Origin: Brucella pseudogrignonensis
Lineage (GTDB): Bacteria > Pseudomonadota > Alphaproteobacteria > Rhizobiales > Rhizobiaceae
Direction of reading: 5' to 3'
DNA: 64,000 nucleotides
Assembly (NCBI RefSeq): GCF_002252525.1
Contig: NZ_NNRM01000017.1
Location: 739,972-803,971, forward strand
The translations under genes and the position numbers were made by a program. The notes beneath the pieces are model-generated. The model was not told the origin of the DNA, ran no database searches, and saw only the letters and a program-made list of their open reading frames with translations. Shown here one piece after another: positions 1-8,249 of this stretch (the first letter of the stretch is position 1; every line of letters starts with the position of its first letter).

Positions 1-396
1 GAACTGCTTCTCAGCCTTACTGCTGATGTTGTTGCTGCTTACGTCGGAAACAACTCCATTCGTGCGAGCGAACTGCCTCTCCTGATTTCGGAAGTGCATT
101 CTGCTTTCAAGCGTCACGTTGAGCGTGAAGAAGCTCCGGTCGTTGTTGAAAAGCCGAAGCCAGCCGTCAACCCAAAGAAGTCGGTTACTGACGATTACAT
201 CATCTGCCTGGAAGATGGTAAGAAGTTCAAGTCGCTGAAGCGTCACCTGATGACTCATTACAGCATGACGCCAGAACAGTACCGTGAAAAGTGGGATCTC
301 GATCCTAACTACCCAATGGTTGCTCCAAATTATGCTGCAGCACGTTCGCGTCTTGCAAAGAAAATGGGTCTGGGCCGCAAGCCTAAGGACGCATAA
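1..396 (+). CDS. mucR: MucR/Ros family zinc-finger transcriptional regulator (5' partial)
   Basis: The frame is open from base 1, so the first codons lie outside the window; 131 residues are visible and roughly ten are probably missing compared with the usual length of about 140. MucR proteins are small DNA-binding repressors with a prokaryotic zinc finger; in rhizobia and Brucella they control exopolysaccharide, motility, virulence and cell-cycle genes. The finger is seen as [18 protein letters not shown], with Cys, Asp and two His as the likely zinc ligands, followed by the typical [10 protein letters not shown] and YPMVAPNYA segments and a basic tail ([11 protein letters not shown]). A repeat copy follows directly after the stop. 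Confidence 0.93.
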   Translation, partial: ELLLSLTADVVAAYVGNNSIRASELPLLISEVHSAFKRHVEREEAPVVVEKPKPAVNPKKSVTDDYIICLEDGKKFKSLKRHLMTHYSMTPEQYREKWDLDPNYPMVAPNYAAARSRLAKKMGLGRKPKDA

Positions 397-400
397 TTAT

Positions 401-505
401 AGCATTTCCAGCAAGAGTGCGAAGCAGTTTTGCTTTGGATAATGCGTAAAACCAAACAGTTACAGTGGTTCCAACGATTCAGTCTGAACTGGAGCCGCTG
501 TAATC
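401..505. repeat. RIME/Bru-RS-like interspersed repeat, copy A
   Basis: This intergenic element begins AGCATTTCCAGC and ends with an inverted pair, GGTTCCAACGATT...AACTGGAGCC. Its second half matches the copy at 9363-9460 (CAGCGGTTCCAACGATT...AACTGGAACCGCTG). It is more diverged in its first half than the other copies. Such elements of about 100 bp are common in Rhizobiales intergenic regions; the family assignment is from memory of their consensus, not from a search. It may also act as the mucR terminator. Confidence 0.55.
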
Positions 506-616
506 AAATCCTGGTATCGGAAGCTTGTGTTTCGATACTGACATGCCATTTGTTTGATGATGGCTCGGAACGCATGAGGTAACCGTCATGCTCTCCGGGC
601 CATTATTCATTTGAAT

Positions 617-916
617 TTATAGCATCGACTTTTGCTTTGCTTTTATCCCGCATAGCCGGTCCAAAGCCTGTTTTAATGCAATATGTCGATTAAGATCATA
701 GCTCCAGTGTCCGCGCATACCACGAAGGCGTTCGCGTTCGATAAGGCGGTTTAGGCGGCCTTTTGCCTGCAGCTGCTCCTCAACTGGGGCGCGGAGAAGC
801 TTATCCATATCAATCCCTGCTATGATTTGCAGCGCTGCGCGTTGTATCGCGCTCATGCGCTCTTCGTTGCGCGCGTTCAAAAAGGTTTGGGTTGCTTCTC
901 TTAGGACTAATTCCAT
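617..916 (-). CDS. Conserved-looking small protein, divergent from the GafY-like gene
   Basis: The 99-residue product is not recognised. The frame is open further upstream to 1063, but the ATG at 916 is preceded by a good GAGGAG at seven bases, so I start it there. The sequence is basic and helix-rich, with NEERMSAIQRAALQII, RLNRLIERERLRGMRGHW and YDLNRHIALKQALDRL as likely amphipathic helices. There are no signal peptide, membrane segment or metal motif. It is transcribed away from the gafYZ-like pair and shares a 184-bp divergent promoter region with it, so a role in the same regulation is possible but is inference only. Confidence 0.7.
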   Translation of the reverse strand: MELVLREATQTFLNARNEERMSAIQRAALQIIAGIDMDKLLRAPVEEQLQAKGRLNRLIERERLRGMRGHWSYDLNRHIALKQALDRLCGIKAKQKSML

Positions 917-1038
917 TATCATACTCCTCGTCGGCTTAATTTTGTGCCGAAAGGATCGCGCATTTCGTAGTTTGATGGATAAATTCCTATTATTTTTAAT
1001 TTTATTAGACGTGGTATCAAATTTCTGTTGTAAAAAAC

Positions 1039-1047
1039 TTATCCACG
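1039..1047 (+). promoter_or_regulatory. DnaA-box-like site in the gafY-like promoter region
   Basis: TTATCCACG matches the DnaA box consensus TTATNCACA at eight of nine positions. It lies 54 bases upstream of the start of a gene encoding a DnaA domain-IV-like DNA-binding protein, in the divergent promoter region. It could bind DnaA or the protein itself. The match is short and could be chance. Confidence 0.35.
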
Positions 1048-1100
1048 CTTGCAAATTCCTCACTATAAGAAGATATTCCTATTACGGTGAGGAAAGATGA

Positions 1101-1553
1101 ATGTCTTTGGAACTAACAGATATCATCCATACCCGGGCTGAAGCTCTTGAGGCTTTGAAGGTGATTGCGGCGCGACACGGTCGAGCCCTCAGGATAGATA
1201 ATTCTGGTCGTGCGTTAGGTCGCAGGCGCCAGGAAAAAAGCGTGGAACTCTGTGACGCGTTGATCGATTTGTTGTCGGCACATTTTTCTGTAAGCGGCGC
1301 TGAATTGCGTTCACCGCTAAGATGCAGAAGAGAAGTAGCACAGGTCAGACAGATCGGAATGTATTTGGCGCACACATCGTTTGGAATGGTGATGAGCGAG
1401 GTTGCGTGTGGGTTTTCGAGAGACAGGAGCACCGTTGTTTATGCGTGCCATCTTGTTGAAGACAGACGTGATGACGAAGATTTTGATGCAGTGGTTTCCA
1501 CACTTGAAAAGGTTGTGAATTCAGGGTTCTCGGCTTGGAGGATGGCAGCATGA
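1101..1553 (+). CDS. GafY-like GTA activator: stand-alone DnaA domain-IV-type HTH protein
   Basis: This 150-residue protein carries a C-terminal segment (about residues 75-125: CRREVAQVRQIGMYLAHT, then MVMSEVACGFSRDRSTVVYAC) that follows the DnaA domain IV pattern (R-IAMYLA, HTH, DHTTVLHA). It lacks the AAA+ ATPase part of DnaA. The N-terminus (TRAEALEALKVIAARHG) is helical. In Rhodobacter capsulatus the GTA activator GafA joins such a DnaA-like domain to a DUF6456-like region; in Caulobacter the two halves are separate genes, gafY and gafZ. Here the next gene is a DUF6456 protein with a four-base ATGA overlap, and a GTA cluster follows 11 kb downstream. GGTGAGGAAAG precedes the ATG. I infer a direct activator of the GTA promoter. 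Confidence 0.75.
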   Translation: MSLELTDIIHTRAEALEALKVIAARHGRALRIDNSGRALGRRRQEKSVELCDALIDLLSAHFSVSGAELRSPLRCRREVAQVRQIGMYLAHTSFGMVMSEVACGFSRDRSTVVYACHLVEDRRDDEDFDAVVSTLEKVVNSGFSAWRMAA

Positions 1554-2341
1554 GTGTGGGGTTATCAGCTTCTGAAACAAGATTGGTCCGCTTTTTAAAG
1601 CAGGGCGGCTGCGAAATGCAGGATTCCGTTCGCGAAACGCATGTATTGCTGGTTGGCGAGCAGGGAACTATTGCCGCAACGCGTTTCGAGATCGGTGAAA
1701 TGCAGAAGCGCGGCGTCATCATCTGTGATGGCCAGCGCCTGGCTCTCTCTGGGCCAATCCGCAAGGTCGCTGCAAAATGTGTCAAACCAGCAAAGACAGC
1801 ACGGGTCAGTCAGACAATTGAAACGGAGCAGGGGGAGACTGTTGAAATTAATCCAGCCGAATCTCCGCTCGCAAAGCTTTATCGCCTTAGAAGTGCCGAT
1901 GGTTGCAGCTTCATTTCTGAGGACGAGTTTCGGGCAGGCGAGCGCTTAAGGGCTGATTTCACGCGCGGTTCTTTAATGCCTTCGATTTCTGCGCGATGGG
2001 ATGCAAGTGTGGGCAATTCGGGTCGTTCCGGTCCCGGCGGGATGGCCGAGCTGACTGATATTGCACTGGCGAGCAGAATCCGTGTGGAGCGTGCGCTGGA
2101 AGCGGTTGGCCCCGAACTTAGCGGGGTCTTGATTGATATCTGTTGCTTCCTGAAGGGATTGGAAACAGTCGAGCGTGAGCGTCAATGGCCGGTGCGTTCA
2201 GGGAAGATGTTGCTAAAAATGGGGCTGGCAATGCTGAATAGGCACTATAATCCGCCGCGCGCAGTCGAACATAGGTCGCCGACAGTGCTGCATTGGGGTG
2301 CGGACGATTATCGTCCGACTGCTCGTCCCAACCAGGGTTGA
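1550..2341 (+). CDS. GafZ-like GTA activator / anti-terminator, DUF6456 protein
   Basis: The 263-residue product starts at the ATG that overlaps the stop of the previous gene (ATGA), five codons inside the longest frame. The N-terminal about 80 residues look like a winged-helix or similar fold (SASETRLVRFLKQ, TIAATRFEIGEMQKRGVI). The C-terminal part has the DUF6456 signature: FISEDEFRAGERLRADFTRG, then VGPELSGVLIDICCFLKGLE, ERERQWPVRSGKMLL and LNRHYNPP. This domain occurs in GafA and in Caulobacter GafZ, which is reported to act with RNA polymerase and Nus factors as an anti-terminator on the GTA cluster. Terminator-like hairpins in the GTA region downstream fit that role. Function is inferred from domain and context. 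Confidence 0.78.
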   Translation: MSVGLSASETRLVRFLKQGGCEMQDSVRETHVLLVGEQGTIAATRFEIGEMQKRGVIICDGQRLALSGPIRKVAAKCVKPAKTARVSQTIETEQGETVEINPAESPLAKLYRLRSADGCSFISEDEFRAGERLRADFTRGSLMPSISARWDASVGNSGRSGPGGMAELTDIALASRIRVERALEAVGPELSGVLIDICCFLKGLETVERERQWPVRSGKMLLKMGLAMLNRHYNPPRAVEHRSPTVLHWGADDYRPTARPNQG

Positions 2342-2416
2342 ATTGGGGGTGCTCATTTTGACCGCATTGACCCTTTGAAGACTTTGAACAACAAAGCATT
2401 AGCAGCGGGGGTGAAA

Positions 2417-3742
2417 ATGCAAAGCAATCGGCAGAGTCTTGAACGAGTTCTTGCAAAGCTTGAAGCTCGAGCGAAAACCGAACGTGTCTTCGTTAAAATT
2501 TATGCTGAAACCGCGCGTAATGAAGCCGATGCCGCTGATCAGCGCATCAAAGAAGGACGTTCCCGCGGACCTCTGGACGGTCGGATTGTATCGATCAAGG
2601 ATCTATTCGATGTAACTGGCGAGCCAACGCTCGCTGGTTCCATCGTGCGTAAAGTTGGATCACCTGCCACCAATGATGCCCTCATTGTGCAACGTTTGAG
2701 AGATGCGGGCGCGATCATTGTCGGTAAAACGCATATGACGGAATTCGCCTTTACTGCAGTCGGATTAAATCCCCATTACGGCGTGCCAGCCAATGCAGTG
2801 GACCCAACGCGCGTTCCTGGTGGTTCATCGTCGGGGGCGGCAGTTTCGGTTGCAGAAGGCACGAGCGAAATCGCCATAGGTTCAGATACTGGCGGATCTG
2901 TGCGAATCCCTGCCGCTTTGAATGGTATGGTTGGCTTTAAACCAACCGCTAAACGCATTCCGCTGGATGGCGCATTTCCACTGGCCCCTTCACTTGATTC
3001 TATCGGCCCTCTGGCGAAGACCGTTGCCGATTGTATTCTGGCGGATGCGATAATGGCTGGCGAAGCGCCCGTTCTGCCTGATGCTGCAGATTTGAGCACG
3101 CTGACGGTTGGCTTGCCGGAAGGCGTGCTCTTGGCTGATATGGAGCCGGAAGTAGCAGAAGCTTTTGGTGAGGCGTTAAACGCTCTCAAAAATGCGGGCG
3201 TTAGGATCGTCTCGCTTGAGGTCAACGATCTTATTTTAGAGCTGCGCAAAGCAGCACGGATTGGTTCGATTGCCGGTATTGAAGCAAGCCATGTTCATGC
3301 TGACACCTGGCTCAAAGACCCGGATGCAAATGTCGATCATCGGGTGAAGTACACGCTTGCAGAACGCTTGAATGTCTCAGATCAGGCATATGAAGAGCTG
3401 ATGCAGACGCGGAAAAATCTGGTTCAGGAAATGGACCGGCGATTGGGTGGCCTGGATTTCTTCGTAACCCCCACGACGCCAATTGTTGCGCCGACGATTG
3501 CGTCTGTCAGCGAAGATCCAGTTGAATATGACCGCGTTGAAGGATTGCTGCTGCGTAACACGCAGATCGCCAATCAATTCGACCTTTGCAGCATCACTCT
3601 GCCGATGCCGGTTAAAGGAATGCCAGCAGGATTCATGCTGACAGCCCGAAATGGTGCAGACAAGTTGTTGTTTGCTGCAGCTCTTGCCGTCGAAAAGTTG
3701 CTAGAGCGCCTCCCGAAAAGTGGGAACCGGTTTTCGGAATAA
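2417..3742 (+). CDS. Amidase signature family hydrolase
   Basis: The 441-residue protein has the amidase-signature Ser-cisSer-Lys triad in order: Lys in SIKDLFDVTG (about residue 59), cis-Ser in PGGSSSGAA and nucleophile Ser in SDTGGSVRIPAA. Members hydrolyse amide bonds of varied small substrates; the substrate cannot be told from sequence. Start candidates are TTG 2375, GTG 2411 and ATG 2417; ATG 2417 follows a G-rich stretch and gives a normal N-terminus. The last residues, LPKSGNRFSE, are encoded by an interspersed repeat (copy B), so the native C-terminus was probably replaced when the repeat inserted. The gene stands alone on the plus strand. Confidence 0.88.
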   Translation: MQSNRQSLERVLAKLEARAKTERVFVKIYAETARNEADAADQRIKEGRSRGPLDGRIVSIKDLFDVTGEPTLAGSIVRKVGSPATNDALIVQRLRDAGAIIVGKTHMTEFAFTAVGLNPHYGVPANAVDPTRVPGGSSSGAAVSVAEGTSEIAIGSDTGGSVRIPAALNGMVGFKPTAKRIPLDGAFPLAPSLDSIGPLAKTVADCILADAIMAGEAPVLPDAADLSTLTVGLPEGVLLADMEPEVAEAFGEALNALKNAGVRIVSLEVNDLILELRKAARIGSIAGIEASHVHADTWLKDPDANVDHRVKYTLAERLNVSDQAYEELMQTRKNLVQEMDRRLGGLDFFVTPTTPIVAPTIASVSEDPVEYDRVEGLLLRNTQIANQFDLCSITLPMPVKGMPAGFMLTARNGADKLLFAAALAVEKLLERLPKSGNRFSE

Positions 3743-3808
3743 GATGCGCGTAAAGACAAACAGATAAAGCATCTCCAATGATTCAATCTGAACAGGAAAT
3801 GCTTTAGG
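3704..3808. repeat. RIME/Bru-RS-like interspersed repeat, copy B
   Basis: This is the most complete copy: AGCGCCTCCCGAAAAG, GTGGGAACCGGTTTTCGG, AAGATGCGCGTAAAGAC, then AAGCATCTCCAATGATTC...GAACAGGAAATGCTTTAGG. Two inverted-repeat halves are visible (CCGAAAA...TTTTCGG and AGCATCTCC...GGAAATGCT). It covers the last ten codons and stop of the amidase gene and runs up to the 3' end of sufE. Confidence 0.7.
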
Positions 3809-4229
3809 CTGAGACTTTCAATGCTGCCGCATCGCGGCGGATGCGCGCGACCATGGAGCGAAGGCCATTTGAACGCTGTGGCGTAAGATGCTCATCAAGT
3901 CCGAGCTTCTTCAGCACCTCTTCCGGATCGGAAGCGACGATTTCAGACGCTTTACGACCGGAATAGAATGCAAGCACAATAGCGACGAGACCGCGGACGA
4001 TATGGGCGTCAGAATCGCCGAGAAATTCGACAACCGGATCATTGCCTTCATGTGGAATAGTCTTCAGCCACACCTGGCTGACGCAGCCTTGAACCTTATG
4101 CGCCGCGTCACGGGCATCATCTGGATAGGCTGGCAATTCCTTACCAAGATCAATCACATAGCGATAGCGGTCTTCCCAATCGTCGAGAAATTCGAAGTCG
4201 GAGATTATGCTGTCGATTGTGGTGGTCAT
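3804..4229 (-). CDS. sufE: SufE family sulfur acceptor for Fe-S cluster assembly
   Basis: The 141-residue product matches the SufE family in length and layout. SufE accepts persulfide sulfur from the cysteine desulfurase SufS and passes it to the SufBCD scaffold. The conserved Cys lies in HKVQGCVSQVWL (about residue 49), after the acidic N-terminal DDWEDRYRYVIDLGK segment. Further matches are FYSGRKASEI and LTPQRSNGLRSMVARI near the end. It is isolated from other suf genes here, as is often the case in rhizobia. The gene downstream in the convergent direction is the amidase. Confidence 0.93.
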   Translation of the reverse strand: MTTTIDSIISDFEFLDDWEDRYRYVIDLGKELPAYPDDARDAAHKVQGCVSQVWLKTIPHEGNDPVVEFLGDSDAHIVRGLVAIVLAFYSGRKASEIVASDPEEVLKKLGLDEHLTPQRSNGLRSMVARIRRDAAALKVSA

Positions 4230-4302
4230 GATATTTGCTCAGATTTGATCCCGGATATGCCGTCTATATAGGGATAAATGTGACAAAGGTCACGGAAAAG
4301 CA

Positions 4303-4767
4303 TCACTTGCGTGCGGGAATTGCACCTGTAGAAGAATGATCAAGTGCGCGCAGTGCTTCAGCGCGTGGCGTAGGGATGGGAATGACATGGAGTACGCTTT
4401 TCGTGGGCTGCTCCGTCGTTGTGTCCTGCGTTACAGTAACTGGCACCGCAGTCTGCGGCTTTGTGCCGAAGCGATCGCTTAAAAATTCAAGTACTCCGCC
4501 GCTGCGTTCCAGCACACCGCTCGCGGCACTGGAAAGAACAGACGCGCCGTTTTCACACAAAGCAGGATTGTTTACGCAAAGCTTGCCCAGTTCCAGGGCC
4601 GTTTTGCCATTATTGAGCAATTGGTCAATCGAATCCGGCTCCGCTTTGGTTTGAACCGGAGCGCTGTTCTTCGTCGATGTGTTTTCCTGATCCGCAGGAA
4701 AGAAGTGCGGCATCACCATGAATGCCAGCGACAGCCAGATTGCGGATTTGATGAGAAAACGGATCAT
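4303..4767 (-). CDS. DUF5330 family membrane-anchored protein
   Basis: The 154-residue product begins with one hydrophobic segment (MIRFLIKSAIWLSLAFMVMP), likely an uncleaved signal anchor, followed by a short periplasmic domain. The region LGKLCVNNPALCENGASVL resembles the conserved DUF5330 core with its two Cys residues, which might form a disulfide. The C-terminal part is low in complexity (VPVTVTQDTTTEQPTKSV). The function is unknown. It lies upstream of sufE on the same strand with a 73-bp gap, and its promoter region is shared with the divergent divJ-like gene. Confidence 0.72.
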   Translation of the reverse strand: MIRFLIKSAIWLSLAFMVMPHFFPADQENTSTKNSAPVQTKAEPDSIDQLLNNGKTALELGKLCVNNPALCENGASVLSSAASGVLERSGGVLEFLSDRFGTKPQTAVPVTVTQDTTTEQPTKSVLHVIPIPTPRAEALRALDHSSTGAIPARK

Positions 4768-5073
4768 TAGCTCAAAAATGTTGATCGGAAGCTTCGGGGC
4801 TATTCTCTACGGAATTTGAAAAGATTCCGTAACTGACGGATTCGACGCATTCATGACATGAAACAAATGCCGAGAGCCGAAGGCCTTGATGTCACTTGTC
4901 TACCTTCTGTTTACCATAGTGAAAAAACCCGGCCTCTGAACCGTCAGATTTTGGCTCAATGGACGCAACACGGCTCAGTTTTATCGTTTCTTTAAAGCCT
5001 CACCTGCAATTCTACTGTCGACGGGCTGATCTCTGATGGTGAAGCCAAACGAGTATTGAGTGAGTAAGGCAAG
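4768..5073. other. Divergent intergenic region between DUF5330 gene and divJ-like gene
   Basis: This stretch of about 300 bases has no gene. It must hold the promoters of both neighbours. Two GATTC pentamers (GANTC, the CcrM methylation site of alphaproteobacteria) lie 16 bases apart at 4823-4827 and 4839-4843. I see no clear CtrA box (TTAA-N7-TTAA) and no terminator. Confidence 0.5.
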
Positions 5074-6924
5074 TTGAGCGCCATTCTTTTGAACGCAGCA
5101 CAGATCGTAGGCACGCAGGTGCAGGCGCTCGCGCGTTTTCACGAACGTTTCTGTCAGCGCTGGACTGAGCAATCAGACGCGTCTGCGATTCGCGTCGTCG
5201 GCTCATTCATGCTTTTCCCGGTTCTTTTGTTTGCTGCGGTACTCGCATCCGGCGTGGTGACTGATGTTGCAGCCATAGCCGTTCTCGCGGCGAGCCTTGC
5301 AGGCGTTGCCATGATTTTCTGTGCTCTGAGCCTGATGGGCTTGAGTGCCGCAGTCCTTGGTGGTCTGAATTTTGCCGCCTATGGCGCAGGGCTGGTTTCA
5401 ATTGCCGCCTTCGCGAATACCAGCAATGTCACGCTTTGGCTTATGGCTGCAGCTTTGCCGTTGGAAGCATGGTTTGTGAGCCGCAAGCCTATGGCAATAC
5501 TTGGCGGCGCAGCTGTTGCGGCTTCCGTACTAAGTGCGTTTGGGTTGATCGGCGGCGCCACCGTTGCTGGTGTATCGTCGGTCTCGTTGCTTGTTTTGAT
5601 GCTTTACATGGCGAGCCTCGTTGCGCGCAGCTTCATGATCCGAAGCGCGATAACAGCGGCGCCACAGACTTTGCACAAGCCTGTCATTGCTGAAGGCGAT
5701 GTGCAGCTTTCGATGGATGCTGAAGGTATTGTATCGGAAATTGATGCGAAGTCTGCCGCCGTTCTGGGCGTTGAACCCAAGATGCTGGAAGGCACGGCAC
5801 TGATTGATCGCGTTCATGTGGCTGATCGCGTGCAATATTTGTCGCTTCTCGCAGACCTGCGCTCGTCGCGCACTGCCCGCGCAGCAGATATTCGTCTGCG
5901 CACACTTGAAAACGGTAGTCCGGTCTTTCTGTCATTCCGCATGGATGGTGCGGCTATGAATGGCGTGATCACGCTGATCGGCCGTTCGCTTGAAGGTGAG
6001 CAGAAGCTCATTGAGGAAATCAATGCGCTGAAGGCGCAGCTTGAAGCGGAACGCATCGGCAAAGGTCGATTGCTCGCAACTGTCAGCCACGAGCTGCGTA
6101 CGCCGCTCAATTCGATCATCGGCTTCTCCGATATGCTGTCGCATGAAATGGGATGCCAGCTGCAGAATGAAAAGCAGCGTGAATATGCCGGTCTCATTCA
6201 CAAGTCGGGCCACTATCTGCTCGAGCTGGTCAATTCGGTCCTTGATAATTCAAGGCTGGAAACCGGCACGTATCGGATCGAACCGCAGAGCTTCAGCTTC
6301 CGTGATGCTGCTGAACTGTGTGCAGCAGTTATGCTGCCGCTCGCTGAAAAGAAGGGTCTTGCCTTCTGTCATCGTGTGAACGCGACAACCGGGGAGGTCG
6401 TTGCTGACCGCCGTGCAGTACAGCAGATTTTGCTTAATCTTGCTGCCAATGCGGTGAAGTTTACCGAGACTGGTGGCTGCGTCACCATCGACGCTACCCG
6501 CGTCATGATTGATGGACGCCCACAGTTGGAAATCATCGTTGCCGATACGGGTATCGGTATCGAACCGGAAGATATGCAGCGCATCGGATCGCCATTCGTG
6601 CGAGCTGACAATAACTATACGCGTGCGCAAGAGGGAAGTGGACTTGGCCTTTCAGTGGTCAAGGGGCTGGTCGAGCTTCATCAGGGCTCGATGACCATTA
6701 AGAGCTGTGTGGGTGAGGGAACGGTCGTAACTGTTCTTCTGCCGGTCGCAGGCCCGCAAAAACTGCTTGAGCAGGATTCTTTGGGAGAAGAAGACCAACA
6801 GAAGCTTGGCACGGTGATTGATATCCACCGTCACCAGGGAGAACGGATTAATGAGTGGCAGAAAGACGAAAACCGGGACCAAGGCCCAGAGCGGATCGAT
6901 GCGCAAACCCGCAAAACGGCATAG
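5074..6924 (+). CDS. divJ: DivJ-like cell-cycle sensor histidine kinase
   Basis: The 616-residue protein has several hydrophobic helices in residues 45-190, a PAS-like region around 210-310, then a HisKA domain with the phospho-acceptor His in [20 protein letters not shown] (about 342) and a HATPase domain (NLAANAVKF, VADTGIGI, GSGLGLSV). The HisKA sequence is of the PleC/DivJ/PdhS class that acts on DivK/PleD and so on the CtrA phosphorelay. A membrane part plus a single PAS suits DivJ better than the cytoplasmic PdhS. The start is TTG with AAGG five bases upstream; no better start precedes the first helix. The next gene starts inside its 3' end. The exact orthology is likely but not proven. 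Confidence 0.68.
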   Translation: MSAILLNAAQIVGTQVQALARFHERFCQRWTEQSDASAIRVVGSFMLFPVLLFAAVLASGVVTDVAAIAVLAASLAGVAMIFCALSLMGLSAAVLGGLNFAAYGAGLVSIAAFANTSNVTLWLMAAALPLEAWFVSRKPMAILGGAAVAASVLSAFGLIGGATVAGVSSVSLLVLMLYMASLVARSFMIRSAITAAPQTLHKPVIAEGDVQLSMDAEGIVSEIDAKSAAVLGVEPKMLEGTALIDRVHVADRVQYLSLLADLRSSRTARAADIRLRTLENGSPVFLSFRMDGAAMNGVITLIGRSLEGEQKLIEEINALKAQLEAERIGKGRLLATVSHELRTPLNSIIGFSDMLSHEMGCQLQNEKQREYAGLIHKSGHYLLELVNSVLDNSRLETGTYRIEPQSFSFRDAAELCAAVMLPLAEKKGLAFCHRVNATTGEVVADRRAVQQILLNLAANAVKFTETGGCVTIDATRVMIDGRPQLEIIVADTGIGIEPEDMQRIGSPFVRADNNYTRAQEGSGLGLSVVKGLVELHQGSMTIKSCVGEGTVVTVLLPVAGPQKLLEQDSLGEEDQQKLGTVIDIHRHQGERINEWQKDENRDQGPERIDAQTRKTA

Positions 6925-7885
6925 TCTCGGTCGCCGCCTCCTTCAGTTCTTTTTCAATTCTGCTTCTAAACTGGCGATAGCTGCTGGCGAATTCATTGTG
7001 CGCAATCCCGTGCTGACCGGCGGCGCGACAGCCTTTGCTGTGGTGATGGGCTTTGTTTCAGCCAATGCGCTTTGGTACCAGCCAGAAGCGCACAATGCCG
7101 TCTTCTTTAAAACCCGTGCGGACTTTGTGTTCAAGGCAACGCCGCGTGCGGTTCTGCCGGGCACGGCTGCTGCCAACAAATCTGAGGAAACAGCACCTAC
7201 CCAAACGGCAAATGCGGAAACACCCGCAACGGCTGAGACGAAGCCAGATCAGCAACCGACGGAAACTGCGGACCTGTCTCCTGATCGGCTGCAAACGACC
7301 GGCTCGATTGATGAAATGCTGCCCGCCCTTGCGCCAAATGCCGATATTGAAATTGCTCGACTGCAGCAAAGATTGCTGACGCTCGGCATCTATAAAGGTG
7401 CTGTCGACGGATTTACCGGTCCGCAAACACGCGAAGCAATTGAGCGTTGGCAGGCACTTCAAAAGAAGGTAGGCGTTCCGGCACAAAGTGGCGCGGTGCA
7501 GACGGCGAATGAAGATGATGTCGCGAAGGTGATTGATCTAGCGGTGCCGTCCCCAAGGCCTGAACCGGCAGTTTTGAAAATCGACGCATCAGCAAAACGT
7601 GCACCTGACCTTGCATCGCTGGAAAGCAAGCCGAGGCAGGAAAAGAAGCAGCTGGCTGCAGAACCTGCCGTACAGCAGCAGGCAAAGATTTCCTCGCAGG
7701 ATATCGTGCGGGTGCAGGCTGGCCTCAAAGCCTTCGGCAACGAAATGGTGAGCGTTGATGGTGTTCCGGGTAAATCCACGCAGGACGCGATTCGCGAGTT
7801 CCAGAAGCTGTTCAATCTTCGTGTCACCGGCGAAGTGGATGCCGCACTGATTTCCAAGATGCGTGAAATCGGTCTCATCAGTTGA
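6851..7885 (+). CDS. Membrane-anchored peptidoglycan-binding protein with two PG_binding_1 domains
   Basis: This protein of 344 residues overlaps the divJ-like gene by 74 bases in another frame; the ATG at 6851 follows AGGGAGAA by about seven bases. A basic N-terminus is followed by one membrane helix (NPVLTGGATAFAVVMGFVSA), then a Thr/Ala/Glu-rich linker. Two peptidoglycan-binding domains follow: IARLQQRLLTLGIYKGAVDG...TREAIERWQ (about 180-220) and VRVQAGLKAFGNEMVSVDG...TQDAIREFQ (about 290-335). It probably ties the inner membrane to the cell wall. Overlap with the kinase gene indicates co-expression. Confidence 0.85.
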   Translation: MSGRKTKTGTKAQSGSMRKPAKRHSLGRRLLQFFFNSASKLAIAAGEFIVRNPVLTGGATAFAVVMGFVSANALWYQPEAHNAVFFKTRADFVFKATPRAVLPGTAAANKSEETAPTQTANAETPATAETKPDQQPTETADLSPDRLQTTGSIDEMLPALAPNADIEIARLQQRLLTLGIYKGAVDGFTGPQTREAIERWQALQKKVGVPAQSGAVQTANEDDVAKVIDLAVPSPRPEPAVLKIDASAKRAPDLASLESKPRQEKKQLAAEPAVQQQAKISSQDIVRVQAGLKAFGNEMVSVDGVPGKSTQDAIREFQKLFNLRVTGEVDAALISKMREIGLIS

Positions 7886-7898
7886 TGCAGGGTAAACT

Positions 7899-8249
7899 AT
7901 GCGTCTGACATCGGATTTCTGGGTTTCGGCACTCATACGCAAAGTCCAGAGCGAGGGCGGCTTTGCGTATCTCGCCCGCCGAGGTTCTAAAGAAGCCGGT
8001 GCAATTTTCATCAAGGTAAGTTCGCGCTTTGGCACATGTGACCTTTATTCACCGGCGCCGCAAACGTCCTATGAGGAAAACACAGACGGAGAGCGCATGT
8101 TTCTGCGCATTCTTCATGATGTCGATGACGTTAAAGCATCAGAACGCATGGATCGAGAGGTCAGATTTGATCCCGATCTTTGGCTTATAGAGCTGGAAGA
8201 TATTGCCGATCCTGAGGGCTTTTTCTCAGTCTCGAAAGACGAGCTATAA
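7899..8249 (+). CDS. DUF1491 family protein
   Basis: This protein of 116 residues is of a small cytoplasmic family of unknown function found in alphaproteobacteria. The conserved start (FWVSALIRKVQSEGGFAYLA), the GAIFIKV strand and the end with DPDLWLIELED are visible. It lies 13 bases after the peptidoglycan-binding gene, so it is the third gene of the divJ operon. Its last six bases overlap the convergent DUF2336 gene. Confidence 0.85.
   Translation: MRLTSDFWVSALIRKVQSEGGFAYLARRGSKEAGAIFIKVSSRFGTCDLYSPAPQTSYEENTDGERMFLRILHDVDDVKASERMDREVRFDPDLWLIELEDIADPEGFFSVSKDEL

Noticed and set aside
1101-1553. Second DnaA replication initiator and origin
   Set aside because: Only the domain-IV-like part exists, without AAA+ motifs, and no cluster of DnaA boxes or AT-rich unwinding region is present.
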